64,000 bases of DNA, taken from 67-14 sp020438345. Lineage in GTDB: Bacteria; Actinomycetota; Thermoleophilia; Solirubrobacterales; 70-9. Numbering within the stretch: the first letter of the stretch is position 1; every line of letters begins with the position of its first letter. The DNA is taken from assembly GCA_937872475.1 (NCBI GenBank), contig CALMSY010000011.1, positions 1-64,000 on the forward strand, given 5' to 3'. The translations under genes were made by a program, and so were the position numbers. This document shows, one piece after another, positions 9,834-18,064 of this stretch. Below the pieces are notes generated by a model. That model was given only the letters and a program-made list of their open reading frames with translations. It ran no database searches and was not told the DNA's origin.

Positions 9834-12155
9834 CTAGGTTGACGAAGGGCGGCCACCGGATACCCGGTTCAGACCGGGCTCGATCCGGATGGTGACATCC
9901 TTGTAAGCAGGGGTGTTGCAGATTTCCGCGACCGCGCTGCGATGCACAAGCTCGTTGGCCTCGGGGAAATACATCGCGGCGCAACCCCGCTTCGTCGGGT
10001 AGGCCACCGCCCTGTACCCGCGCAAGACCCGGTCCTCCTCCCCGGGACGCTCGCTGAAAATGTCTACGGTCTGGCCGTCTCGAAGGGCGAGATCGTCCAG
10101 ATCTTCCGGACTGACGAAGACCACGAATCGCCCCTTGCGAATTCCCCGATAGCGATCGCTCAGGCCAAGGATTGCCGTGTTGTGTTGATCATGTGCCCGG
10201 ACCGTGTTGAGGATCAGACGGCCGGGAGGCACCTTCAGCACCGGCACCTCAGCCGACGCGAATCGTGCCCGGCCGGAAGGGGTCGGGAAGGTTCGGCTGT
10301 CCCGCGGCCCGTGAGGCAACACGAAAGTCCCCTCCTCATCGAGTTTTCGATTGAAGCCATCGAATCCGGGAATCACCCGGCTGATCGAATCCCTGATCAG
10401 GTCGTAATCAGCTTCGAAACCCTCCCAGTCGATCTCGGAGCCGGGCATCACCAGCCGGGCAAGACGGGCCACCACCGACACATCCGAAAGCAGATCCGCC
10501 GCTACCGGCTCCATGTTTCCCTTGCTGGCCGTTATCCGGCAGACCGAATCCTCGGCCGTCACCACCTGGTCACCGCTGGCCTGGACATCCCGTTCGGAGC
10601 GGCCGAGCACCGGGAGAATCAGTGATTCCCTGCCGCAAGTCACATGCGAGCGGTTCAGCTTGGTGGAAACATGAACGGTCATCCCGGTCCGGGCCATGCC
10701 CTGCTCGGCCCGGGTCGAGTCGGAAACTGCGGCAACGAAGTTTCCGGCCATGCTCATGAAGAAACCGACCTCGCCACGCTCCATGGCGTCAATCGCTTTG
10801 ACCGTGTCTAGACCATGCTGGCGAGGTGGTTCGAAACCGAACTCCTCCTTCAGGCCATCGAGAAACCAGTCGCCCATCTGCTCCCAGATACCCATGGTGC
10901 GGTCACCCTGCACATTGCTGTGGCCGCGGATCGGCGAAGCGCCGGCTCCCGGTCGGCCGATGTTTCCCTTCAGCATGAGCAGATTCATGATCTCGGTGAT
11001 CGTTGAGACCGCGGTCTGCTGCTGGGTCAGGCCGAGCGCCCAGGTGATTATCGTTGCCTGAGAACGGATGTAGCGCTCAGCCAGTTCCTCTATTTCACCT
11101 GCGTCGAGACCAGTCGCCGCGAGGACCTCTTCGTCATCAAGCGCCAGTGCCGCCTCGCGGTACTGATCGAAACCTTCGCAGTACTTGTCGATGAACGCCC
11201 GGTCGATCACCTCACCTGGTGCAGCTTCCTCGGCCAGCAGGACCCGCTTGGCGATGGCCCTGATCAGGTGCTGGTCCCCGCCGACCCGGATGTGAACGAA
11301 CTGGTCGGAGATCACTGTCCCCCTGCCGACCAGCCCCTTCGGCCTCTGCGGGTTACGGTAACGAAGCAGGGCCGCCTCGGGCAGCGGGTTGATGCCGACG
11401 ACGCTGGCACCGTGCTGCTTGGCGCCTTCCAGGGCGTTCAGCATCCGCGGGTGATTGGTGCCAGGGTTCTGACCCATGACCAGGATCAGGTCGGCCTGCT
11501 CGAAATCCGAGTAGCTGACGGTGGACTTACCGACCCCGATCGACCAGCCCATGCCCCGGCCGGTTGCCTCGTGACACATGTTCGAGCAATCCGGCAGGTT
11601 GTTGGTGCCGTATTCCCGGGCAAGCAGCTGATACAGGAACGCGGGTTCGTTCATGATCCGTCCGCTGGTGTAGAAGACCGCATCGTCCGGTGAGCCAAGT
11701 GAACGCAACCGATCGGCGACAAGCCCCAGTGCCCGGTCCCAGCTGATCACTTCATAGTGGTCTGACCCGGCCGCCCGGTAGACGGGTTTGGTGATTCGGC
11801 CTTGCCTTCCAAGCCAGAACTCCGACTTGTCGAGCATCTCGCTCAGCGAGTTCTCAGACCAGAACCGATCGGGGATCAGAACCGGTGTGATCTCTGAGTT
11901 GAGGGACTTCATCCCGTTCTCACAGAAGTCGATCGCCGGTGGCTTGTCCTCGCTGATCCAGGCGCAGCTCGGGCAGTCGAAACCGCGCTTGTGGTTCATC
12001 GTGAATGAAGCCCTGACCAACTTGCGGGGCCCGAAGTTGCGGAAAGCAGGCAGCATCGCGTGAGCAATCGAAGGCAACCCGGCAGCCGCCTCCTTCGGCG
12101 GACCAACCTTCAGGTCAGCATCGCTGAAATCCCGGTCAAGCGCCCGGGGACTCAC
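9834..12155 (-). CDS. FdhF/YdeP-family molybdopterin oxidoreductase
   Basis: The 773-residue protein belongs to the YdeP branch of formate-dehydrogenase-like bis-MGD enzymes. N-terminal cysteines C61, C64 and C78 (CPSCAW, then DFCEN) match that branch. Later motifs include VMGQNPGTNHPRM in the cofactor-binding domain and a C-terminal molydopterin-dinucleotide-binding domain. E. coli YdeP is linked to acid resistance, but substrate and acceptor for the family are not well defined; formate oxidation should not be assumed. It starts at GTG 12155, overlapping a possible 46-codon reading frame by 4 bases. It lies divergent to moeA, consistent with its need for the cofactor made by that locus. Confidence 0.93.
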   Translation of the reverse strand: MSPRALDRDFSDADLKVGPPKEAAAGLPSIAHAMLPAFRNFGPRKLVRASFTMNHKRGFDCPSCAWISEDKPPAIDFCENGMKSLNSEITPVLIPDRFWSENSLSEMLDKSEFWLGRQGRITKPVYRAAGSDHYEVISWDRALGLVADRLRSLGSPDDAVFYTSGRIMNEPAFLYQLLAREYGTNNLPDCSNMCHEATGRGMGWSIGVGKSTVSYSDFEQADLILVMGQNPGTNHPRMLNALEGAKQHGASVVGINPLPEAALLRYRNPQRPKGLVGRGTVISDQFVHIRVGGDQHLIRAIAKRVLLAEEAAPGEVIDRAFIDKYCEGFDQYREAALALDDEEVLAATGLDAGEIEELAERYIRSQATIITWALGLTQQQTAVSTITEIMNLLMLKGNIGRPGAGASPIRGHSNVQGDRTMGIWEQMGDWFLDGLKEEFGFEPPRQHGLDTVKAIDAMERGEVGFFMSMAGNFVAAVSDSTRAEQGMARTGMTVHVSTKLNRSHVTCGRESLILPVLGRSERDVQASGDQVVTAEDSVCRITASKGNMEPVAADLLSDVSVVARLARLVMPGSEIDWEGFEADYDLIRDSISRVIPGFDGFNRKLDEEGTFVLPHGPRDSRTFPTPSGRARFASAEVPVLKVPPGRLILNTVRAHDQHNTAILGLSDRYRGIRKGRFVVFVSPEDLDDLALRDGQTVDIFSERPGEEDRVLRGYRAVAYPTKRGCAAMYFPEANELVHRSAVAEICNTPAYKDVTIRIEPGLNRVSGGRPSST

Positions 12156-12292
12156 CTGACCGCTTCCCGGGGCCCGGCGCCGGCCGCCAGGTTCACATCA
12201 TGGACCTTGCAGGCGTTCTCGCCCGCCACGCAAGCACCTCGCCGGCAGCTTGCGCCGCCGAATACCGGTGCCTTCGAAATGACCCTTCCCAT
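12152..12292 (-). CDS. Possible small cysteine-containing ORF coupled to the YdeP-family gene
   Basis: A 46-residue frame runs from ATG 12292 to a TGA that overlaps the GTG of the YdeP-type gene (GTGA), the coupling style used throughout this window. The product has three cysteines, C16, C21 and C28, in GASCRRGACVAGENACK, after a basic N-terminus. It might be a small metal-binding or accessory protein, or a leader that couples translation. There is no Shine-Dalgarno, and a frame of this length can arise by chance in GC-rich DNA. I recognise no family. Confidence 0.3.
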   Translation of the reverse strand: MGRVISKAPVFGGASCRRGACVAGENACKVHDVNLAAGAGPREAVR

Positions 12293-12336
12293 GGACGGAT
12301 CATAGTGTCCGCCTCACACCTTCTAGCATCTGTGAC

Positions 12337-13587
12337 GTGATCACCGTGAGTGAACATCTGGAGCGGATCCTCGACTCGACCGGAGAGCTTGAAAGCGAGG
12401 TCCTGGCGCTTGCCGAGGCCAGAGGAAGGTGCCTGGCCGAGCCGGTTGTCGCCGCGGTTGCCGTGCCGCCGTGGACCAACTCCGCGATGGATGGTTACGC
12501 GGTTCGCTTCGAAGATGTTGCCGAGGCGGATGACGTTTCACCAGTGACACTCGAGGTTGTGGCCGATATCGCCGCGGGATCCGGGGCGAACCCTGATCTT
12601 GGCCCGGGCCAGTCGGCCCGGATCATGACCGGTGCCCCGGTACCGACCGCAGCCGACACCGTAATTCCCCTGGAGTTGACCGACCGTGGTTCCGGAGCGG
12701 TGGAAGTTCGCTCCCCGTTGACCCGCGGACGCCATATCCGCCACGCTGGTGAAGACCGGCAGCCCGGTGAACTCGTCGCTGCAACCGGATCCGGCCTCAC
12801 TCCGGAATCCCTGGCTGCCATCGCCTCGGCCGGACAGGCCGAGGTGACGGTTTACCGGCGGCCGAAGGTGGTCGTAATCAGCACCGGCGACGAGCTTGTA
12901 GCGCCCGGTGCGGAGCTCTCACGGGGCCAGATCCCCGATTCCAATTCCCTTCTCGTTTCCTTTCTGGCCGCTGACGCCGGGGCAACGGTTACGGCAGACC
13001 ACGCCGGCGATGCTTCCGGTGAACTGGCGAAGACAATCGAGAGGGTCCGTGGTGAGGCGGATGTGATCGTCATGACCGGAGGAGTCAGCGTTGGTGCTCA
13101 CGATCCGGTCAAGGCTCTCTTTGAAGGCGGGAACGAGGTCCGCTTCAACCGTGTGTCGATGCAGCCCGGGAAGCCACAGGCATTCGGCCGGCTGGGGGTC
13201 GAGGGCCCCCTGGTGTTCGGGTTGCCCGGCAACCCGGTCAGTGCCTGGGCTTCCTTTCAGATCTTTGTCCGTCCATCACTACGCAAGATGCAAGGATTCA
13301 CGGCTCTCACCCCGGAGGCGGTTCCGGCCCGCGCCAGCGAAGACTGGAACACGCCGCAGGGCCGCATGCAGGTGATCCCCGTGCGAATCCACGACGGTGA
13401 CGAGCGGCATGTGATGCCCGCGGCGGAGGGCGGCTCGGGATCTCACCTGATTGCCAGCCTGGCGGATGCCGACGGTTACGCCCTGGTCGACGCGGATGTC
13501 GAGCGGGTTCGAGCAGGTGACCAGGTCCGGACCGTACGCCTGCGCGATCCCGAACAGTTCAACCATCAGCAAAGGAGCACTCCGTGA
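12337..13587 (+). CDS. moeA: Molybdopterin molybdotransferase MoeA
   Basis: The 416-residue protein has the MoeA layout: PPWTNSAMDGYAVR near residue 48, the MogA-like domain with STGDELV and MTGGVSVGAHD, MQPGKPQAFG, and the FGLPGNPVSAW motif. MoeA inserts molybdate into adenylylated molybdopterin, the last common step of molybdenum cofactor synthesis. It starts at GTG 12337 and is the first gene of a five-gene run with moaC, mobA, a DUF6457 gene and moaD, all with 4-base overlaps. The region before it is shared with the divergent YdeP-type gene; I recognise no cofactor riboswitch in it. Confidence 0.96.
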   Translation: MITVSEHLERILDSTGELESEVLALAEARGRCLAEPVVAAVAVPPWTNSAMDGYAVRFEDVAEADDVSPVTLEVVADIAAGSGANPDLGPGQSARIMTGAPVPTAADTVIPLELTDRGSGAVEVRSPLTRGRHIRHAGEDRQPGELVAATGSGLTPESLAAIASAGQAEVTVYRRPKVVVISTGDELVAPGAELSRGQIPDSNSLLVSFLAADAGATVTADHAGDASGELAKTIERVRGEADVIVMTGGVSVGAHDPVKALFEGGNEVRFNRVSMQPGKPQAFGRLGVEGPLVFGLPGNPVSAWASFQIFVRPSLRKMQGFTALTPEAVPARASEDWNTPQGRMQVIPVRIHDGDERHVMPAAEGGSGSHLIASLADADGYALVDADVERVRAGDQVRTVRLRDPEQFNHQQRSTP

Positions 13588-14054
13588 CCTTCACCCATCT
13601 CGACGCTTCCGGTCAGGCCCGCATGGTTGACGTGACCGAGAAACAGCCCACGGTGCGGTCGGCCACCGCTTCCGGCTTCGTCCGCTGCCCGCCGGGGGTA
13701 CTCGAGGCATTGCGCGACGAGAGCGTGCCGAAGGGTGACGCGCTCGCGGTGGCGAGAATCGCCGGGATCCAGGGGGCCAAGAAGTGTGCCGAGCTGCTTC
13801 CTTTGGCTCATGTGATCGGGGTTCACGGGGCCGTAGTCGACCTTGAACCGGGCCCCGAAGGAGTGAGCATCACAGCCACCGTCAGAACCGCTGACCGGAC
13901 CGGGGTTGAGATGGAAGCGCTGACTGCGGTGTCGGTCGCCGGGCTGACCTTGGTTGACATGTTCAAGGGCATCGACAAAGGCGTTGAAATCGAGTCGGTC
14001 CGGCTGGTCGAAAAGACTGGCGGCAAGTCCGGTACCTGGCGGAGGCCGGTCTGA
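13584..14054 (+). CDS. moaC: Cyclic pyranopterin monophosphate synthase MoaC
   Basis: The 156-residue protein has the MoaC hallmarks MVDVTEKQPTVRSA, AGIQGAKKCAELLPLAH, MEALTAVSVAGLTLVDMFKG and KTGGKSG. With MoaA it converts GTP to cyclic pyranopterin monophosphate. The start is GTG 13584, overlapping the moeA stop as GTGA, behind a strong AAAGGAG. The gene ends in a TGA that overlaps the CTG assigned as the start of mobA. Confidence 0.97.
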   Translation: MTFTHLDASGQARMVDVTEKQPTVRSATASGFVRCPPGVLEALRDESVPKGDALAVARIAGIQGAKKCAELLPLAHVIGVHGAVVDLEPGPEGVSITATVRTADRTGVEMEALTAVSVAGLTLVDMFKGIDKGVEIESVRLVEKTGGKSGTWRRPV

Positions 14055-14632
14055 TCCCGGCACCGACCACCGCGGTCGTTCTCGCCGGCGGGCGCGGTTC
14101 ACGCCTCGGCGGCCGGGAGAAGGGAGAGATCCTGATCGGCGGAGAACGACTGATTGACATTGTGGTCTCAGGCGCGCTTGCCGCCGGATGCCGGCAGGTC
14201 GTGATCGCCGGTGACCTCGGCTCCGGTTCCGCGAAAACCATTCGCGAGGAGCCGCCCTTCAGCGGCCCGGCAGCCGGCCTTGCCGCTGTCCTCCCGGAGG
14301 TGAACACGGACTGGTTCATGCTGCTTGCCTGTGACCTCCCCCACGCGAAGCTGCTCTGCCATCTGCTGGCCGAATCCCTGCACCGACTCGACCCTGGATA
14401 CGACGGTCTGCTCACGCTTCACGAAGGCAGGGTCCAGTGGCTGGCGGGGATTTACCGAACTGCTTCGGTCACGTCGGCACTGGAACGGATCGACAACCCG
14501 GAAGGGGCTTCCATGCGAACCTTGTTCGGTGGCCTGAAGCTGCGTGAAGTGCAGGACCCGGACGGATTGTCGAGAGACATCGATACCCCGGAAGAACTCG
14601 AAGCGATCACGAAAGAAAGCGAAACCAAATGA
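14051..14632 (+). CDS. mobA: Molybdenum cofactor guanylyltransferase MobA, apparently starting at CTG
   Basis: The product has the MobA nucleotide-binding start AVVLAGGRGSRLGG, then REKGEILIGG and LLACDLPHAKL. It attaches GMP to molybdopterin, making the MGD cofactor needed by NarG and YdeP-type enzymes. In this frame an upstream stop lies at 13985-13987 and no ATG, GTG or TTG occurs before a GTG at 14162, which falls after the essential LAGG loop. The best start is CTG 14051, five bases after GGAGG (14041-14045) and overlapping the moaC stop as CTGA. That gives 193 residues, the normal family length. A start at ATC 14054 is a less likely alternative. Confidence 0.9.
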   Translation: MIPAPTTAVVLAGGRGSRLGGREKGEILIGGERLIDIVVSGALAAGCRQVVIAGDLGSGSAKTIREEPPFSGPAAGLAAVLPEVNTDWFMLLACDLPHAKLLCHLLAESLHRLDPGYDGLLTLHEGRVQWLAGIYRTASVTSALERIDNPEGASMRTLFGGLKLREVQDPDGLSRDIDTPEELEAITKESETK

Positions 14633-14907
14633 GCCAGGAAACGCCCCGTCACCTGCCACCGGAAGCCCTCGATGACTGGATGGCAAAAATTTCCGAGTTG
14701 ATGGGCGTCGACGAGGACGTCGACATCGGTGCTGTTCTGGACCTGACCCGGGATGTCGCCCATGATGTAGCGAGACCCGCGGCGCCCCTGACCACCTTCG
14801 TACTGGGACTGGCCCTGGGCCGCCTGCCACGGGATCAGTTCGAGACGGCATTCGCAGATTTCCACGCGAAGCTGACGGAACTCGCCGGCCAGCAGACCGG
14901 TTCGTGA
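14629..14907 (+). CDS. DUF6457-type small protein of the molybdenum cofactor operon
   Basis: The 92-residue, mostly helical and acidic product resembles the DUF6457 proteins found beside mobA in actinobacterial genomes (pattern LDDWMAKISELMGV, then a run of small residues around ARPAAPLTTFVLGLALG). No enzymatic role is known to me; the constant neighbourhood suggests an accessory function in cofactor handling. It overlaps mobA as ATGA and moaD as GTGA. Confidence 0.7.
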   Translation: MSQETPRHLPPEALDDWMAKISELMGVDEDVDIGAVLDLTRDVAHDVARPAAPLTTFVLGLALGRLPRDQFETAFADFHAKLTELAGQQTGS

Positions 14908-15152
14908 TCCGGGTTTCAGTCCGGCTTTTCGCCGGGGCCGCCGAGTCATTCGGCTCGGACGGGACCGTGGTTGAAGACCCGGTCGATCTTGCCGGACTGA
15001 TCGAGAAGCTGGCCGACGGAAGGGATCCGCGGTTTCGGGAGATCCTCTACCAATGCTCCTTTTTCGTTGACGGCGAGCATTGCCCGTCGCTTGACTTCCC
15101 GCTTGCAGATCAAGCAAGAGTGGATGTCCTGCCCCCCTTTGCCGGGGGTTGA
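14904..15152 (+). CDS. moaD: Molybdopterin synthase small subunit MoaD
   Basis: The 82-residue ubiquitin-like protein ends in the obligatory double glycine (VLPPFAGG), which is thiocarboxylated to carry the sulfur transferred to precursor Z. It partners MoaE. The activating enzyme MoeB is not in this window. The start is GTG 14904, overlapping the DUF6457 gene. The gene converges on moaA, with only 3 bases between their stop codons. Confidence 0.93.
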   Translation: MIRVSVRLFAGAAESFGSDGTVVEDPVDLAGLIEKLADGRDPRFREILYQCSFFVDGEHCPSLDFPLADQARVDVLPPFAGG

Positions 15153-15164
15153 GCCTCAGCCCCC
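15144..15164. terminator. Palindrome spanning the moaD and moaA stop codons
   Basis: GGGGGTTGAG and CTCAGCCCCC flank a single C, pairing with one G-T wobble. Both stop codons of the convergent moaD and moaA genes fall inside it. It could act as a short bidirectional terminator for the two molybdenum cofactor operons; there is no T-run on either side. Confidence 0.45.
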
Positions 15165-16178
15165 GATTGCGTTCATGCCGCGCTCCGGCTGGACGAAACC
15201 GGGATCGTCAATCCCGTGACCTGCGCGTTTCGAGGAAACCGACGCGCGGAAGATGTCCCGGATCGCCTCGTCCGATGCCCCGCCACGCAGGGCGGTCCTC
15301 AAGTCAAGTTCCTCACGGGCGAAAAGGCAGTTGCGAAGCTGACCGTCGGCAGTCAGCCTCAGCCGGTCGCAGCTGCCGCAGAACGGGGCGGAAACCGAAG
15401 CGATAACACCGACCTTCGCCGGACCTCCGTCAATTTCAAACAACTCCGCCGGAGCGCCGCCGCGGTCGGGCAGAGGCTCAAGCCGGAAGCGCTTCCGCAA
15501 CGCGGCCAGGATCTCCTCCCGCGGAACCATTTCGCCCCGGTCCCAGGTGTGACCGATATCAAGCGGCATGTGCTCAATGAATCTCATCTCGGCGTCGTGC
15601 TCGATCGCGAACTCGACCAGGTCAACTATTTCGTCATCGTTGACACCTCGCATCACGACCGCATTCAGTTTCAGGGGGCGCAGAGTCGAACGGCGGGCAG
15701 CTTCGATGCCGGCCAAGACGTCAATTAGCCGGTCCCGCCGGGTGAGCTCACGAAAGCGGTCGGGGTCGAGGGTGTCGATGCTGATGTTCAGTCGGTTCAG
15801 CCCGGCTTCCTCGAGACCGGGAATGAATTCCGGCAGCCGGATTCCGTTGGTTGTCATTGCCACCCCGATCGGCCCCGAGGGGCCTTCGATCGCGGCAACC
15901 CGGCGGACTATCTCGATCAGGTTGGGGCTGATCAGCGGTTCCCCGCCGGTGAGCCGGACCGTCTCCACACCTTCTCCAGTGGCGACTCTGACCAGCCTTT
16001 CGATTTCGTCCGGTGTGAGCAGCGATTGCTTCGCGAGCCACGGCACTCCAGCCTCTGGCATGCAGTAGGTGCAGCGAAGCGAGCACTTGTCGGTCAGCGA
16101 GATACGCAGGTCCCGGTGAACGCGACCAAACCCGTCAACGAGACCGGCCGGGTTTGCGGCGGTCTGCGAGCCGGTCAT
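15156..16178 (-). CDS. moaA: GTP 3',8-cyclase MoaA (radical SAM)
   Basis: The 340-residue protein has the radical-SAM cluster C32-x3-C36-x2-C39, the SAM-binding TGGEP, and a second C-terminal [4Fe-4S] site CGSC with a third Cys about 14 residues on (RNCLFAREE). It ends in GG, as functional MoaA proteins do. It performs the first step of molybdenum cofactor synthesis together with MoaC. Its ATG at 16178 overlaps the moaE stop (ATGA). Two Fe-S clusters make it a client of the Suf system encoded 10 kb away. Confidence 0.97.
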   Translation of the reverse strand: MTGSQTAANPAGLVDGFGRVHRDLRISLTDKCSLRCTYCMPEAGVPWLAKQSLLTPDEIERLVRVATGEGVETVRLTGGEPLISPNLIEIVRRVAAIEGPSGPIGVAMTTNGIRLPEFIPGLEEAGLNRLNISIDTLDPDRFRELTRRDRLIDVLAGIEAARRSTLRPLKLNAVVMRGVNDDEIVDLVEFAIEHDAEMRFIEHMPLDIGHTWDRGEMVPREEILAALRKRFRLEPLPDRGGAPAELFEIDGGPAKVGVIASVSAPFCGSCDRLRLTADGQLRNCLFAREELDLRTALRGGASDEAIRDIFRASVSSKRAGHGIDDPGFVQPERGMNAIGG

Positions 16179-16627
16179 CCGAGACCCTGCCAGTTGTGGC
16201 TTCCATCCGATTCAACCTGGCGCTTCCAGATCGGAACTTCCCGCTTGATCCTCTCGATCAAGTCCCGGCTGACCTCGTAGGCGAGGGCGCGATGGGCGGA
16301 TGCCACACATGCGACCAGTGCCGGCTGACTGACCTCGACTGCGCCCGTCCGGTGGCTGACCGCCAGACAGGTGCCCGGCCTTACGGCTTCCGCAGCAACC
16401 CGCTGGAGAATCGTCTCCGCATCAGGGTGGCTTGAATATTCAATTCTCTCGACCGTTCCCGCCGCTGCGGGGTCGTGGTCGCGGATCTGGCCGACGAAAG
16501 TGACGACCGCCCCGTACCCGGAGCCGGATACGGCGGCGAGGTGAGAGTCAAGGCTCAGGTCCTGGCCGGTGATCCTGGCGAAAGTGACCTGGCCGGCCTC
16601 TGTGGAAAGGGTTTCCTCGCCAGCCAT
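16175..16627 (-). CDS. moaE: Molybdopterin synthase catalytic subunit MoaE
   Basis: The 150-residue protein shows MoaE features: AVVTFVGQIRDH, AVSHRTGAVEV, ACVASAHRALAYEVSRDLIE and the active-site lysine of VPIWKRQ. It transfers sulfur from MoaD to cyclic pyranopterin. I start it at ATG 16627, which overlaps the moaB stop as TGATG; a TTG one codon upstream is possible. Order on the minus strand is moaB, moaE, moaA, all overlapping. Confidence 0.95.
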   Translation of the reverse strand: MAGEETLSTEAGQVTFARITGQDLSLDSHLAAVSGSGYGAVVTFVGQIRDHDPAAAGTVERIEYSSHPDAETILQRVAAEAVRPGTCLAVSHRTGAVEVSQPALVACVASAHRALAYEVSRDLIERIKREVPIWKRQVESDGSHNWQGLG

Positions 16628-17142
16628 CAATGGTCACCGCCCCGCAGCTGGTCAATCAAGTGAGGCAGGATCGGCGCCAGGTACTCAACTCCCTCCCGGG
16701 CGCCGCCTGTGGAGCCCGGAAGGTTGACGACGATCGAGCGCTGGCCTGCGGGAGAAGTTTTGCTCACCCCGGCGAGGCCGCGGGAAAGCACAGCTGTCGG
16801 GAGTTTCCTGCTGCCCGCCGAACGCAGACCTTCAGCGATTCCCGGGAGTTCGAGCTGGAGTAGCGGCTGAGTGCCTTCCGGCGTTTCGTCCCGGGGGCCG
16901 ACCCCGGTGCCACCGAGCGTGAGGATCACGTCCGTTCCGTTCTGGACCGCTTCCCGGATCGCTCCTTCGACGCTGCTTCGTCCGTCGGGAATGACCGCAA
17001 TACCGGTCACATTGAATCCAGCTCCTGCCAGAGCTTCCTCCGCGGCGGGTCCAGAGGCATCGTCTCGGTCACCCCTATGCGACCGGTCAGAGACCGTCAA
17101 CAGGGTGACGGAGATCTCTGCCGGGATGGTCTCCATTCTCAT
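16627..17142 (-). CDS. moaB: Molybdopterin adenylyltransferase-type protein MoaB/MogA
   Basis: The 171-residue protein has the MogA/MoaB fold signatures TVSDRSHRGDRDD, TLGGTGVGPRDETPEG and LPGSTGGAREGVEY. The family activates molybdopterin with AMP before molybdate insertion by MoeA, although some MoaB proteins are of uncertain role. It is the first gene of the minus-strand trio. The start is ATG 17142 or ATG 17136; neither has a strong binding site. A TetR-type operator lies 62 bases upstream in the shared divergent region. Confidence 0.93.
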   Translation of the reverse strand: MRMETIPAEISVTLLTVSDRSHRGDRDDASGPAAEEALAGAGFNVTGIAVIPDGRSSVEGAIREAVQNGTDVILTLGGTGVGPRDETPEGTQPLLQLELPGIAEGLRSAGSRKLPTAVLSRGLAGVSKTSPAGQRSIVVNLPGSTGGAREGVEYLAPILPHLIDQLRGGDH

Positions 17143-17203
17143 GGACGGAGCATACGCAGCCCGGTCCGCCCGCTGGTACGGGAAACTCCTGAACCGCTCA
17201 ACT

Positions 17204-17221
17204 CATACGAACGATCGTATG
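17204..17221. promoter_or_regulatory. TetR-type operator: perfect inverted repeat CATACGA-ACGA-TCGTATG
   Basis: Seven-base arms match perfectly around a 4-base spacer. The site lies just before TATAAG (17223-17228), a likely -10 box of the MBL gene that starts at 17266. The same transcript encodes a TetR-family repressor, so autoregulation is the simple reading. It also sits upstream of moaB on the other strand, which could be co-repressed. Confidence 0.65.
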
Positions 17222-17265
17222 CTATAAGTGGCCATCTAGATCAGGCCACGACTGAAAGGGACTCA

Positions 17266-18057
17266 ATGAAAGTGCGAAGGCTTGGCTGGGCCGGCATCGA
17301 AGTCGAATCGCGAGGATCGGTTGTTGTGATCGACCACGTCCTCGGCTGGAAATCAATCGAGCCCTACATCGGCCCTCCCCGGACGCCCCTGCTCGAGCCT
17401 TCGGCCGCTGGCCAAGCAGTCGGCGCTTTCGTGACCCACCTCCATACAGACCACACCGATGCCTCCGCGATTCACGGGGCACTCGCTGATGGGGCACCAC
17501 TCCACCGCCCCCGGGTGATGGAAGGGGAGCCACTCGAAACCGGAGGAGTCATGGCGGCCGAGACCGAGCTGAAGGATGCCGGGATCAATCAGGTGTTGAT
17601 TGAGGAATGGGGTGCGGTTGAAGCGGGTCCCTTCGCCGCGACCGCGGTCCCCGCGGTGGATGGGTTCGGCGACCCACAGGTTTCCTGGGTGATCGAGGCC
17701 GACGGCAAACGGATCATCCACGCGGGCGACACGCTCTTTCACGGCTCCTGGTGGCTGATCGCAATGCGCTTTGGCCCCTTTGACGCCGCCTTCCTTCCCG
17801 TAAACGGTGCCCTGGCTTCCTTCCCGCACCGCCAGCCCGCGAGCAGAATCGAGGCATCGCTCAGCCCCGAGCAGGCCGTGGCAGCCGCCCATGTCCTCGG
17901 TGCCCGCCGTCTGGTTCCGATCCACTATGACGGCATCCACCAGCCACCCGTTTACGAGCAGACGGACGCGATCCCCTCCCGTCTTGCGGCTTCCGTCGCC
18001 GAAGCCGAAGACCTGGAGCTGGCCTTCATGGCCGAGGGCGAGACTCTCGATCTATAG
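17266..18057 (+). CDS. Metallo-beta-lactamase-fold hydrolase (UlaG-like)
   Basis: The 263-residue protein has the metal-binding motif THLHTDHTD (about 62-70), a further metal ligand in IIHAGDTLFHGSWW and a late histidine in VPIHYDG. The single-domain, UlaG-like arrangement suggests a lactonase or phosphodiesterase-type hydrolase; substrate unknown. It starts at ATG 17266 behind AAGGG. It is followed after 7 bases by a TetR-family gene and preceded by a palindromic operator, so its expression is probably induced by a small ligand, perhaps its substrate. Confidence 0.85.
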   Translation: MKVRRLGWAGIEVESRGSVVVIDHVLGWKSIEPYIGPPRTPLLEPSAAGQAVGAFVTHLHTDHTDASAIHGALADGAPLHRPRVMEGEPLETGGVMAAETELKDAGINQVLIEEWGAVEAGPFAATAVPAVDGFGDPQVSWVIEADGKRIIHAGDTLFHGSWWLIAMRFGPFDAAFLPVNGALASFPHRQPASRIEASLSPEQAVAAAHVLGARRLVPIHYDGIHQPPVYEQTDAIPSRLAASVAEAEDLELAFMAEGETLDL

Positions 18058-18064
18058 TCAGCCT

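Noticed and set aside
9834..12155. Annotation as formate dehydrogenase
   Set aside because: The N-terminal CPSCAW pattern and overall layout fit the YdeP branch, for which formate activity is not established.
12156..12336. Molybdenum cofactor riboswitch before moeA or the YdeP-type gene
   Set aside because: I could not recognise the conserved helices in the 181-base gap; a covariance-model search would be needed to claim one.
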